Below are positions 7,625 to 13,365 of a stretch of 13,365 nt of DNA, piece by piece. Numbering within the stretch: position 1 is the first letter of the stretch; every line of letters begins with the position of its first letter. The notes under the pieces are model-generated. The model worked only from the letters and a program-made list of their open reading frames with translations. It was not told the origin of the DNA and ran no database searches. The position numbers were made by a program, and so were the translations under genes. Origin of the DNA: Chitinophagaceae bacterium UBA3961 (GTDB lineage: Bacteria; Bacteroidota; Bacteroidia; Chitinophagales; Chitinophagaceae). The stretch covers positions 1-13,365 of the forward strand of contig DGDD01000279.1 in the NCBI GenBank assembly GCA_002385265.1. Direction: 5' to 3'.

Positions 7625-8065
7625 TTACTTTAAATTGTCGTACACGATCTGCAATACTTCTTTACACACTTCTATTTTATCTGGCGGTACCGATTCCAAG
7701 GCTTCCATCAAGGTTTCTTCCGCCATTCCCATCGTATCTTCCTGCAATTGCTGCGATTGCTTGGTGAGATAAATTAAGTTGATGCGTCTGTCGGCATCCG
7801 ATGGCACCCGTTTTACTAATTGAAGCTTCTCCAAATTGTCGACCAATCTGGTTATGCTGGGTTTGTCGCGGAAGGTAGCATTGCACAATTCTTGCTGACT
7901 AATTCCATCCTGCTTCCACAAATGATACAACACACTCCATTGCTCAATCGTCAAATTCAATCCTGCGTTGTTAAACTTCTTCTGCAATCGTCTTGCTATC
8001 GCGGTGCTGGCCTTTCCGGTAATAAAGCTGTAGAGTTCTCCTCTTTTAAATTGGTTGTTTGGCAT
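7625..8065 (-). CDS. MarR family transcriptional regulator
   Basis: This 146-residue cytoplasmic protein has the MarR layout: a dimerising N-terminal helix region, then a winged helix-turn-helix with ISQQELCNATFRDKPSITRLVDNLEK (55-80) as the DNA-reading part and KRVPSDADRRINLIYLT (85-101) as the wing carrying the typical DxR signature. MarR proteins are dimers that bind palindromes, often near their own promoter, and release DNA on ligand binding. A strong palindrome overlaps this gene's start codon, which points to autorepression. Since the acyl-CoA dehydrogenase gene follows directly, an acyl-CoA or fatty-acid ligand is a fair guess, but this is inference. Confidence 0.93.
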   Translation of the reverse strand: MPNNQFKRGELYSFITGKASTAIARRLQKKFNNAGLNLTIEQWSVLYHLWKQDGISQQELCNATFRDKPSITRLVDNLEKLQLVKRVPSDADRRINLIYLTKQSQQLQEDTMGMAEETLMEALESVPPDKIEVCKEVLQIVYDNLK

Positions 8066-8087
8066 ATAGTTGTTTATACAACTATAT
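8064..8087. promoter_or_regulatory. Probable MarR operator overlapping the marR start codon
   Basis: ATATAGTTGT (8064-8073), TTAT, ACAACTATAT (8078-8087) is a perfect 10-bp-arm palindrome, the size and TTGT/ACAA style of known MarR-family sites. It covers the marR ATG (8065-8063). A possible minus-strand promoter lies just upstream: TTTG at 8118-8115, a 20-base spacer, and TACCTTCA at 8094-8087 (two mismatches to the -7 box). That would place the transcription start inside the palindrome. The site lies 85 bases from the divergent hydrolase gene and might also affect it. Confidence 0.75.
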
Positions 8088-8171
8088 GAAGGTACTAATT
8101 GGTGTTCGTATCTCCAAAGTTTTTAAACAAATTATTTTCTAAAGCTGTGAAAGGGGTTGTAATTTTATAAC

Positions 8172-9002
8172 ATGCAGATTTTCAATCAATATTGTATGGA
8201 ATCGGGTCCCATAAAACTGTTTGTGGAGCACACAACACCCGGTCGCCCCCTGCTTTTCTGCTTTCCGGGCTATGGAAATTCGCCCTTTATTTTTGAAGAA
8301 ATGGCCGCCCAATTAACCGAATACACGGTGGTAGCCATCCACCTCCCCTGGCACGGCATCACTCAATGGCCCACATCTGTTAAGCAAACAGATAGCAAAT
8401 GGGGCCAACTGTTAGTAGCCCTTCAACAACAGTTCTCGCCACAGCATCCTCACTATTCTTTATTAGGATATAGTATGGGCGGACGCTACGCTGCTTCCAT
8501 TTATTGCCATCAACCCAATACCGTTGATCGTCTCTTTTTATTGGCACCCGATGGATTGCTGCGCCGATTCTGGTATCAACTCGCTACTAGCACTAGTGCA
8601 GGTCGCTTGTTCTTTAAAGCCTGTCTTGCCAGTTACCGTTTGATTTACGGCTTGCTTTCTTTATCAGTGAAACTAGGCATCAGCACCAAAGGATTTTTAA
8701 AGATGACGAGCCAATACCTTTTAGATGCACAAGAACGAAAAGCTTTGTACGATCGATGGGTGAACAGTCGCTACCTCAACAGTCATCCCACCACCCTTAC
8801 CCAACAATTGAACGAACACAAAACCCCGGCAACCCTCATCTTAGGCGAATACGATTCGGTGATTGTGCCCAAAGCTGCCACGGCTTTGAAAGGAGTACTT
8901 CATTTGAAAATCAAATGGATCAAAGGTTCGCATGCCCTGTACAAGTCATCGTATTTACCCACCCTAATCTCGTATCTTAGAGGCCAAGACGAATCAGCAT
9001 AA
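8172..9002 (+). CDS. Alpha/beta-fold hydrolase (esterase/MenH-like)
   Basis: A cytoplasmic alpha/beta hydrolase of 276 residues. The oxyanion region is CFPGYGNSPFIFEEM (30-44), the nucleophile elbow is GYSMGG with S101, the acid is D228 in LGEYDSV, and the general base is H254 in KGSHALY, so the catalytic triad is complete. The HLPWHG segment after strand 4 is common in small-molecule hydrolases and MenH-like enzymes. There is no signal peptide. It is the first gene of a tight plus-strand group; the glycosyltransferase starts 11 bases after its stop. The substrate cannot be named. M9 (8196) is a possible alternative start, but the family usually needs the N-terminal strand before residue 27, so 8172 is preferred. 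Confidence 0.88.
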   Translation: MQIFNQYCMESGPIKLFVEHTTPGRPLLFCFPGYGNSPFIFEEMAAQLTEYTVVAIHLPWHGITQWPTSVKQTDSKWGQLLVALQQQFSPQHPHYSLLGYSMGGRYAASIYCHQPNTVDRLFLLAPDGLLRRFWYQLATSTSAGRLFFKACLASYRLIYGLLSLSVKLGISTKGFLKMTSQYLLDAQERKALYDRWVNSRYLNSHPTTLTQQLNEHKTPATLILGEYDSVIVPKAATALKGVLHLKIKWIKGSHALYKSSYLPTLISYLRGQDESA

Positions 9003-9013
9003 ACAAGCGCTTC

Positions 9014-10165
9014 ATGGCCACTACTTTTCTCATACTATTCCTCTTTCTACTCTTTATTGGCTATGCCATTCTAATTGATTTTTATAGAAGAAAATGGAAA
9101 GCCATTCCGATGTTTTTGGCAGAAGACAAAGACCCTGTTACTAAAGTAGCAGTCATCATACCTTTTAGAAATGAAGCCGTGCATTTACCGGCCCTCTTGC
9201 ATTGCTTGCAAACACAAGAATATCCAAAGCACTTGTGTGAATACATTTTCATCGACGATCATTCCACCGACCCATCGGTGTCCATCATTCATTCCTTCAA
9301 TCTTTCTTTTCCTTATCAGGTGCTTTCATTGAATGAATTGGAACCTCATTTGGAAGCCGGTGCCCATAAAAAGAGAGCCATTAATGCCGGCATCAAAGCA
9401 AGTCAAGCCGATTTGATTATCACCACCGATGCAGATTGTACGATGAGCTCTCGTTGGATCTATCGATTGGTAGCTCATTATGAAAACATGGATACTGCCT
9501 TCATTGCGGCGCCTGTGAAAATTATTTCGAAGAAGAAGAGTTTTGTGGCCTTGTTTCAGACCATGGACTTTCTGACACTTCAAGGCATCACCGGAGCTGC
9601 TGTGTATTCCGGATTTCATTCTTTGTGCAACGGTGCTAATCTGGCCTATTCCAAAAAACTATTTGAAGAAATAAAGGGCTTTGAAGGAATAGAGGGTACC
9701 CCTTCAGGTGATGATGTATTGTTGATGCAAAAGATCAGAAGCATTCGTCCCGATACCATTTCCTATTGCAAACATCCGGAAGCCATTGTTTCTACGGCAG
9801 CAGTCAACAGTTGGTCCGATTTTTTCAGTCAACGAATCCGCTGGGCCAGCAAGGCCAAATTTTATACGGAGAAGAACTTACAAACGGTGATGGGCGGAGT
9901 GTATGTACTGAACTGTTGTTTGTTGCTCTTGGTATTCAAAGCTTTGTTCTCAGAAACAGCGGCATCGATGTTGTTGATCTTCTTCCTAGCCAAAATACTC
10001 ATTGAATTTCCCTTCTTGAATGCGGTAATGAAGTTCTTCCATCAGCAGCGCTTGGCTGTTTGGTTTGTGCTGATGCAACCCTTTCATATTTTGTACACCA
10101 TTATAGCCGGAGGTTTTGGATTGATTGGGAACTACACTTGGAAAGAACGCAAACACAGTAATTAA
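9014..10165 (+). CDS. Membrane glycosyltransferase, family 2 (QxxRW type)
   Basis: The protein (383 residues) should transfer a sugar from a nucleotide-sugar to a lipid or growing polysaccharide at the inner membrane. One helix precedes the catalytic domain (about 3-21) and two to three follow it (about 290-372). The GT-A core shows AVIIPFRNE, IDDHSTD with D81/D82, the metal-binding TDADC (D139, D141), the base motif SGDDVLL (D233, D234) and QRIRW (Q273, R276, W277). QxxRW is the mark of processive GT2 enzymes such as cellulose or hyaluronan synthases, but it also occurs in some non-processive lipid glycosyltransferases. It is the middle gene of the operon, 11 bases after the hydrolase and 5 before the ABC permease. 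No other polysaccharide genes are nearby, so the product is unknown. Confidence 0.9.
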   Translation: MATTFLILFLFLLFIGYAILIDFYRRKWKAIPMFLAEDKDPVTKVAVIIPFRNEAVHLPALLHCLQTQEYPKHLCEYIFIDDHSTDPSVSIIHSFNLSFPYQVLSLNELEPHLEAGAHKKRAINAGIKASQADLIITTDADCTMSSRWIYRLVAHYENMDTAFIAAPVKIISKKKSFVALFQTMDFLTLQGITGAAVYSGFHSLCNGANLAYSKKLFEEIKGFEGIEGTPSGDDVLLMQKIRSIRPDTISYCKHPEAIVSTAAVNSWSDFFSQRIRWASKAKFYTEKNLQTVMGGVYVLNCCLLLLVFKALFSETAASMLLIFFLAKILIEFPFLNAVMKFFHQQRLAVWFVLMQPFHILYTIIAGGFGLIGNYTWKERKHSN

Positions 10166-10170
10166 GAAGC

Positions 10171-11244
10171 ATGTCTACCACCGCCAATACGTCCCTATTC
10201 AAGAAACTGCTTCGTAACAAAGGAGCGGTCTTTGCATTGGTGGTCATTTCATTGAGTTTAGTAATTGCCATTACAGCCTATTGGTGGGCACCCGATGCAA
10301 GTCCGAACGCCAATAGAATCATCGTAGAAATAGGAGGAAAGAAGCCGGGCTTTTCTGTCGACTTTCTTTTAGTACCCATCCCCAATAAAACCATTGAGAA
10401 GAGTGCATTCTTCGGAACCACAGATGCCTATCAATATGTTCCTATTCACAGCTATCAACTACTGCGCGACAGTATTGTAGTCAACAAATATGTAGACGAT
10501 GATACGGGCATTGTACAGAAATATGCGCTTCAGCAAAAAGGTGGCACACTCAGCAAAGCATCGATTGTGCATAAAACGTTTTATCTGGGTACCGATAAGT
10601 TTGGAAGAGATATTTTGAGCAGATTACTCATAGGAACGCGGGTAAGCTTATCCGTTGGATTGATGACGGTATTGGTGTCGTTGAGTTTAGGCTTATTCCT
10701 TGGTGCCATTGCCGGCTATTTTGGTGGAAGAACCGATGCCATTGTGATGTGGTTCATCAATGTGATCTGGAGCATTCCCACTTTGTTATTGGTATTTGCG
10801 TTAACGCTCTTATTAGGAAAAGGCTTTTGGCAAGTGCTCTTAGCCATTGGACTGACCTTATGGGTAAACATCGCGCGATTGGTAAGAACGCAGATGCAAT
10901 CGGCCCGCGAGTTAGAATACGTGAATGCGGCGAAGGTATTGGGATATTCGTCTATGCGTACTATTTGGAAGCACATCATTCCCAATATAATGGGGCCGGT
11001 ATGGGTGGTAGTAGCCGCGAACTTCGCAACGGCTATTGTAATTGAAGCGGGTTTAAGCTTTTTAGGAATTGGTGTACAGCCTCCACAACCCAGTTGGGGA
11101 TTGATGATCAAGGAAAATTATAATTATATTATCACGAATAATCCTTTTCTCGCTCTAATACCCGGCTTCGCGATTATGTTGTTGGTGTTATCGTTTAATT
11201 TGTTGGGGAATGGGTTGAGGGATTCGTTGGATAAGAAAGGATAG
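10171..11244 (+). CDS. OppC/DppC-type ABC transporter permease
   Basis: An inner-membrane permease of the peptide/nickel importer class. After a first helix (about 17-38) comes the family signature LGTDKFGRDILSRLL (139-153). Further helices follow, with the ATPase-contacting EAA loop at about 249-265 (EYVNAAKVLGYSSM...HIIPN) and the terminal GLSFLGIGVQPPQPSWG block. At 357 residues it is longer than the roughly 300 of E. coli DppC; the excess is an enlarged extracytoplasmic segment (about 40-138) between helix 1 and the signature. Its usual partners, a second permease (DppB/OppB), ATPases and a binding protein, are not in the window, so it must pair with products encoded elsewhere. It starts 5 bases after the glycosyltransferase stop, indicating one transcript. 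Confidence 0.93.
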   Translation: MSTTANTSLFKKLLRNKGAVFALVVISLSLVIAITAYWWAPDASPNANRIIVEIGGKKPGFSVDFLLVPIPNKTIEKSAFFGTTDAYQYVPIHSYQLLRDSIVVNKYVDDDTGIVQKYALQQKGGTLSKASIVHKTFYLGTDKFGRDILSRLLIGTRVSLSVGLMTVLVSLSLGLFLGAIAGYFGGRTDAIVMWFINVIWSIPTLLLVFALTLLLGKGFWQVLLAIGLTLWVNIARLVRTQMQSARELEYVNAAKVLGYSSMRTIWKHIIPNIMGPVWVVVAANFATAIVIEAGLSFLGIGVQPPQPSWGLMIKENYNYIITNNPFLALIPGFAIMLLVLSFNLLGNGLRDSLDKKG

Positions 11245-11265
11245 GGTAAATGTGATGATTGGGGA

Positions 11266-11388
11266 GTTTCTTCACCGCAGCGGCGCAGCGTCCGCAGCGG
11301 TTTCGCAGCGCTGGCTTTTCCTCGTTCCTCGCTTCCTCTCATCCTCGCTCCTGATCTCTCGGCTGTTTCATTCTTAATTCTTAATTAA
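11266..11388. repeat. Dispersed intergenic repeat, left copy of a large inverted pair
   Basis: A GC-rich core with GCGGCGCAGCG and CAGCG units (11272-11311) is followed by the CT-rich stretch CTTTTCCTCGTTCCTCGCTT and an AT-rich end. It matches the reverse complement of 12371-12477 over about 97 bases with about four mismatches and one indel. It lies just after the ABC permease stop codon and may help end transcription. Further right, 11389-11455 has short CTCTGCG-type units common in intergenic DNA, but no gene. Confidence 0.8.
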
Positions 11389-11465
11389 CTCCGCGTTTCT
11401 CTGCGCCTCTTTAAATAGCAACTCAAAATAAAACACTCACCTATCTCTGCGTTCTTTCTATAAAC

Positions 11466-11495
11466 AAAAATCCCCATTCCGAGAACGGAACGGGG
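11466..11495 (-). terminator. Intrinsic terminator of the tRNA-like RNA gene
   Basis: On the minus strand, CCCCGTTCCG (11495-11486), loop TTCT and CGGAATGGGG (11481-11472) pair over 10 bp with one G-U wobble, then ATTTTTG follows. The wobble would be an A-C mismatch on the plus strand, and the T tract exists only on the minus strand, so it serves minus-strand transcription. Upstream in the same transcript, AATCTCT (11533-11527) and AGAGATT (11506-11500) can form another hairpin around a loop with GCAAGCAAGCAAG. Confidence 0.85.
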
Positions 11496-11548
11496 TGTCA
11501 ATCTCTTCAGTTCTTGCTTGCTTGTTAGAGATTATGAGAAAAATCCGC

Positions 11549-11719
11549 TGTAGAGGGAGGACTCGAACCTCCACGGGGCAGTTAGCTGCAACACAAAGAA
11601 GATAGTGGTCAACCCTGGTCGGCCTTACCAATGGTAACGTCGGCTCTATGCTGCGTTTATCCTGTGACCCCCACCCTCGAGACGAGAGGGCATGTCTGCC
11701 AAAATTCCATCACTCCACA
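11549..11719 (-). ncRNA. tRNA-like RNA with a ~101-nt variable region and no usable anticodon
   Basis: Read on the minus strand, a full class II tRNA plan is visible. The acceptor is TGTGGAG (11719-11713) pairing with CTCTACA (11555-11549) with one G-U, plus an extra outer C-G. The D stem is ATG/CAT around GAATTTTGGCAGA, much like tRNA-Leu. The anticodon-position stem is CCCTC/GAGGG (11690-11674), and the T arm is GGAGG-TTCGAGT-CCTCC (11572-11556). The anticodon loop TCGTCTC lacks U33 and has a pyrimidine at 37, so it is unlikely to decode. Between the anticodon arm and T arm lie 101 nt (11673-11573), closed by GGGG/CCCC. Inside, TTACC-ATT-GGTAA flanked by GCC/GGC makes a hairpin (11644-11622), and GCAGCATAG can pair with CTAT and GTTGC. 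CCA is not encoded. It has its own terminator. It is not a tmRNA I recognise, since the typical D-loop and tag region are absent. A decayed tRNA-Leu is the main alternative. Confidence 0.6.
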
Positions 11720-11804
11720 GTATGTGTGTCGTTGTTGTTAAAGAACGATTACAGTGCAATATTAAAGTAATTGGGGTATATTTTGATAATATTTCAACAA
11801 AAAT

Positions 11805-11835
11805 TTTGAAAATATAGATATTGTATAAATATTTG
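11805..11835 (+). promoter_or_regulatory. Promoter candidate of the Lrp/AsnC gene
   Basis: TTTG (11805-11808), a 19-base spacer and AATATTTG (11828-11835) match the Bacteroidota -33 TTTG / -7 TAnnTTTG consensus with only the first base of the -7 box off. Transcription would start near 11842, leaving a leader of about 30 bases before the ATG at 11873. The surrounding 11720-11872 is very AT-rich and must also hold the promoter of the minus-strand RNA. TAATATTG on the minus strand (about 11766-11759) is a weak -7 candidate without a -33 partner. Confidence 0.5.
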
Positions 11836-11872
11836 CATATAAATGTAAATTTATTCAAAAATCAACGGTCAA

Positions 11873-12343
11873 ATGCCAGTAAAATTGAATTTAGATAAAC
11901 TCGATTTGCAAATTATTCAAGAAATGATGCTCACTGCTGAAATTTCTTATGCAGATTTAGGTAAAAAGTTGTTCGTTTCAGGGGGTACTATCCACGTTCG
12001 AATAAAAAAACTTCAAGAAGCAGGTATCGTAATGGGTACCAAATTGAATGTAGACTTAAAGCAACTAGGCTATGATGTTATAGCCTTCATTGGTATCTAC
12101 TTAGAAAAGAGTTCGCTCTACGATCAAGTTGCCAAAGAATTACAGAAGATCCCACAAATCGTTCGTCTCAACTACACTACCGGTAACTATAGCATCTTCG
12201 CTGAAATTGTATGCAAAGACATCAACCAGCTTCGCTTCGTTCTCCACGATGAACTACAAAAGATCAAAGGGATTGAAAGAACAGAAACCTTTATCTCTTT
12301 GGATGAGAGTTTTAATAGGAATGTGCAGGTGTACAATGGGTAG
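11873..12343 (+). CDS. Lrp/AsnC family transcriptional regulator
   Basis: A 156-residue DNA-binding protein with the standard Lrp/AsnC layout. Residues about 5-60 form the helix-turn-helix (LDKLDLQIIQEMM, then ISYADLGKKLFVSGGTIHVRIKKLQEAGIV). Residues about 65-150 form the RAM ligand-binding/oligomerisation domain, with the beta strand YDVIAFIGIYLEK and TTGNYSIFAEIVCKDINQL. Such proteins are octamers or dimers that bind amino acids and act globally or on a neighbouring gene. The immediate neighbour is the divergent tRNA-like RNA gene, not an amino-acid gene, so the target is unclear. A good promoter candidate lies 38-68 bases upstream. It stands alone between the two arms of the large inverted repeat pair. 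Confidence 0.95.
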   Translation: MPVKLNLDKLDLQIIQEMMLTAEISYADLGKKLFVSGGTIHVRIKKLQEAGIVMGTKLNVDLKQLGYDVIAFIGIYLEKSSLYDQVAKELQKIPQIVRLNYTTGNYSIFAEIVCKDINQLRFVLHDELQKIKGIERTETFISLDESFNRNVQVYNG

Positions 12344-12348
12344 TTGTT

Positions 12349-12516
12349 AATTAATAATTGATAATTAATAATTAAACGGCCGAGAGATCAGGATCGAGGA
12401 TGAGAGGAAGCGAGGAACGAGGAAAAGCCAGCGCTGCGAAATCGCTGCGTTCGCTGCGCCGCTGCGGTGAATGAAACTATGTCTCAAAGCCTAAAGCCTA
12501 ATGCCTAAAACCTCAT
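12349..12516. repeat. Dispersed intergenic repeat, right copy of the inverted pair
   Basis: AT-rich TTAATTAATAATT units are followed by CGAGAGATCAGGATCGAGGA, a GA-rich stretch and the GC-rich core to 12467. The reverse complement matches 11266-11362 almost base for base. The copy continues into ATGAAACTATGTCTC and three 7-base units GCCTAAA/GCCTAAT/GCCTAAA (12489-12509). It starts within ten bases of the Lrp stop codon. Beyond it, AACCT-TGTG-AGGTT (12537-12550) with a T tract at 12555-12560 is only a weak terminator candidate. Confidence 0.8.
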
Positions 12517-12625
12517 ACCCAGCAGATTCTTCAACGAACCTTGTGAGGTTGACCTTTTTTCACTATTTTACGTATATAAAGTATCGGAGGGGACTGAGAA
12601 CCAATCCTTCGTAAAAAATCATAAC

Positions 12626-13039
12626 ATGAAAAAATTGCTTTTTACCTGCCTAGCGCTTGCAACACTTGCAGTATCAATGCCATTTTGTGGAAAGAAAGGC
12701 GGTACATCCGATAGCTGTAGCACAGAAAAAACATTAACCGTTACTACTAGTCCGGCCAATGGCGCCAACGAAGCAGCGGCTCCCGGACCAACATTCCCAT
12801 TGACCGTTACAATCGGCAGCACCTTGCCTACCAGCGGTGTTACTATCCAAGTAAAAGCCCGTCCCGACGGTGTTTCAACAACCTTTTTTACCGAAGAAAG
12901 AAGCAGTACTTCTGCTAGCAATAGCTTTACCATTACCGGCACCCCAGCATCTACAACTTGCGTAGTGGAGATTACCGTTACTTCTAAAACTTGTGCTACG
13001 AATAAGTGGACAGGATCTTATCGTTATTCGAGAAAATAA
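12626..13039 (+). CDS. Small exported beta-rich protein of unknown function
   Basis: I do not recognise this 137-residue protein. It begins with a clear signal peptide (MKKLLFTCLALATLAVSMPF). A cysteine follows at position 21 and could be a lipoprotein attachment site, but SMPFC is a poor lipobox, so secretion by ordinary signal peptidase is also possible. The mature part is rich in Thr, Ser and Val, with alternating strands such as TLTVTTSP, PLTVTIGS, VTIQVKARP, NSFTITGT and CVVEITVTSKTC, as expected for one immunoglobulin-like beta sandwich. C111 and C121 are close enough to form a disulfide. The ending SYRYSRK is basic. There is no T9SS C-terminal domain. It is a single gene after the repeat; no clear promoter was found. 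Confidence 0.8.
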   Translation: MKKLLFTCLALATLAVSMPFCGKKGGTSDSCSTEKTLTVTTSPANGANEAAAPGPTFPLTVTIGSTLPTSGVTIQVKARPDGVSTTFFTEERSSTSASNSFTITGTPASTTCVVEITVTSKTCATNKWTGSYRYSRK

Positions 13040-13079
13040 TTGATTAAGAAAGAACAAGAGGAGGAACAGGTGGAATACA

Positions 13080-13147
13080 GGCTGATTAAATATCGGAGGC
13101 TAATCTGTGTCAATCAGTAATAATCTGCGCTATCTGTGGTGAAAATA
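13080..13147. repeat. Degenerate ATCTGYG-type intergenic repeat
   Basis: The stretch has several near copies of ATCTGTG/ATCTGCG (TAATCTGTGTC, TAATCTGCGCT, TATCTGTGGTG) and no ORF. Such units are common in intergenic DNA of many bacteria. The assignment is by look only. Confidence 0.35.
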
Positions 13148-13179
13148 AGGAGGGAAGATGGAGGAAATACAGAGAGACT

Positions 13180-13328
13180 GCCAGCGCTGCGAAATCGCTG
13201 CGAGCCTGTCCTGAGCAGGCCGAAGGCCTAGTCGAAGGAACGCTGCGCCGCTGCGGTGAATGAAACTATGTCTCTCAAAACCTAAAGCCTAAAACCTAAG
13301 GCCTAAAACCTAACGCCTAACTCCCAAC
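13180..13328. repeat. Dispersed intergenic repeat with a nested insert and 7-base units
   Basis: GCCAGCGCTGCGAAATCGCTGCG (13180-13202) and CGCTGCGCCGCTGCGGTGAATG (from 13241) match the copy at 12427-12477 in the same orientation. Here the two parts are split by 38 bases where the other copy has two. Six tandem 7-base units of the form RCCTAAN follow at 13280-13321. It lies after the stop codon of the exported protein. The last 37 bases of the window are AT-rich repeat end with no gene. Confidence 0.8.
13203..13240. repeat. REP-like palindrome inserted into a repeat copy
   Basis: The 38 bases interrupt the repeat core. They contain the hairpin AGGCC-GAA-GGCCT (13217-13229), flanked by CCTGTCCTGAGC and AGTCGAAGGA. 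The flanks recall the widespread CCTGAGC/GTCGAAGG intergenic palindromes seen in many bacteria. Confidence 0.6.
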
Positions 13329-13365
13329 ACCTCAGGGTCTCCCAATTATTAATTGTTAATTATTA

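Noticed and set aside
11527..11543. 17-base identity AGAGATTATGAGAAAAA with the start region of the S9 gene (469-485)
   Set aside because: Short, purine-rich and without shared context; most likely chance.
11549..11719. Short tmRNA, because GCAGCATAG can be read as Ala-Ala-stop
   Set aside because: The D arm is Leu-like rather than tmRNA-like, there is no G3-U70 alanine signal, and the length is less than half of a usual tmRNA.
12537..12560. Terminator before the exported protein gene
   Set aside because: The stem is only 5 bp and is separated from the T tract by four bases; too weak to call.
13280..13321. CRISPR array or telomere-like end from the CCTAAA units
   Set aside because: Units are 7 bases with no spacers and are embedded in a dispersed repeat.

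Overview
The window looks like a chromosomal segment of a Bacteroidota member, most likely of the Chitinophagaceae type. This is inferred from protein style, moderate GC, a lack of strong Shine-Dalgarno sequences, one promoter close to the Bacteroidota -33 TTTG / -7 TAnnTTTG pattern, and GC-rich dispersed repeats placed after stop codons. Taxonomy cannot be proven from this sequence alone.

Left part (1-4700): a minus-strand AhpD-like carboxymuconolactone decarboxylase is divergent from a secreted S9 prolyl-oligopeptidase-type peptidase. The peptidase converges on a TetA-like MFS efflux transporter across a repeat-built inverted repeat. The transporter is divergent from a small periplasmic cytochrome c with two CxxCH sites, which ends in a clear intrinsic terminator. 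Position 4700-5800 is an AT-rich scar. It holds the frameshifted 3' end of a gene that appears to have joined a DUF2075/Schlafen-like helicase tail to a LexA-like S24 peptidase domain, followed by about 345 bases without a convincing gene.

Middle part (5800-11250): a MarR regulator and a long acyl-CoA dehydrogenase form a minus-strand pair, apparently for fatty-acid beta-oxidation. A perfect 10-bp-arm palindrome lies on the marR start codon. Running the other way is a tight three-gene unit: alpha/beta hydrolase, membrane GT2 glycosyltransferase with a QxxRW motif, and an OppC/DppC-type ABC permease with an enlarged extracytoplasmic segment.

Right part (11250-13365): the most unusual item is a minus-strand tRNA-like RNA gene (11549-11719) with its own terminator. 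It has acceptor, D, anticodon-position and T arms, but a variable region of about 101 nt and an anticodon loop lacking U33 and a purine at 37. It is divergent from an Lrp/AsnC regulator that has a good promoter candidate. Both lie inside a pair of roughly 100-bp inverted repeat copies. A small exported protein with an Ig-like beta-rich look follows, and the window ends in another repeat copy that carries a nested palindrome.
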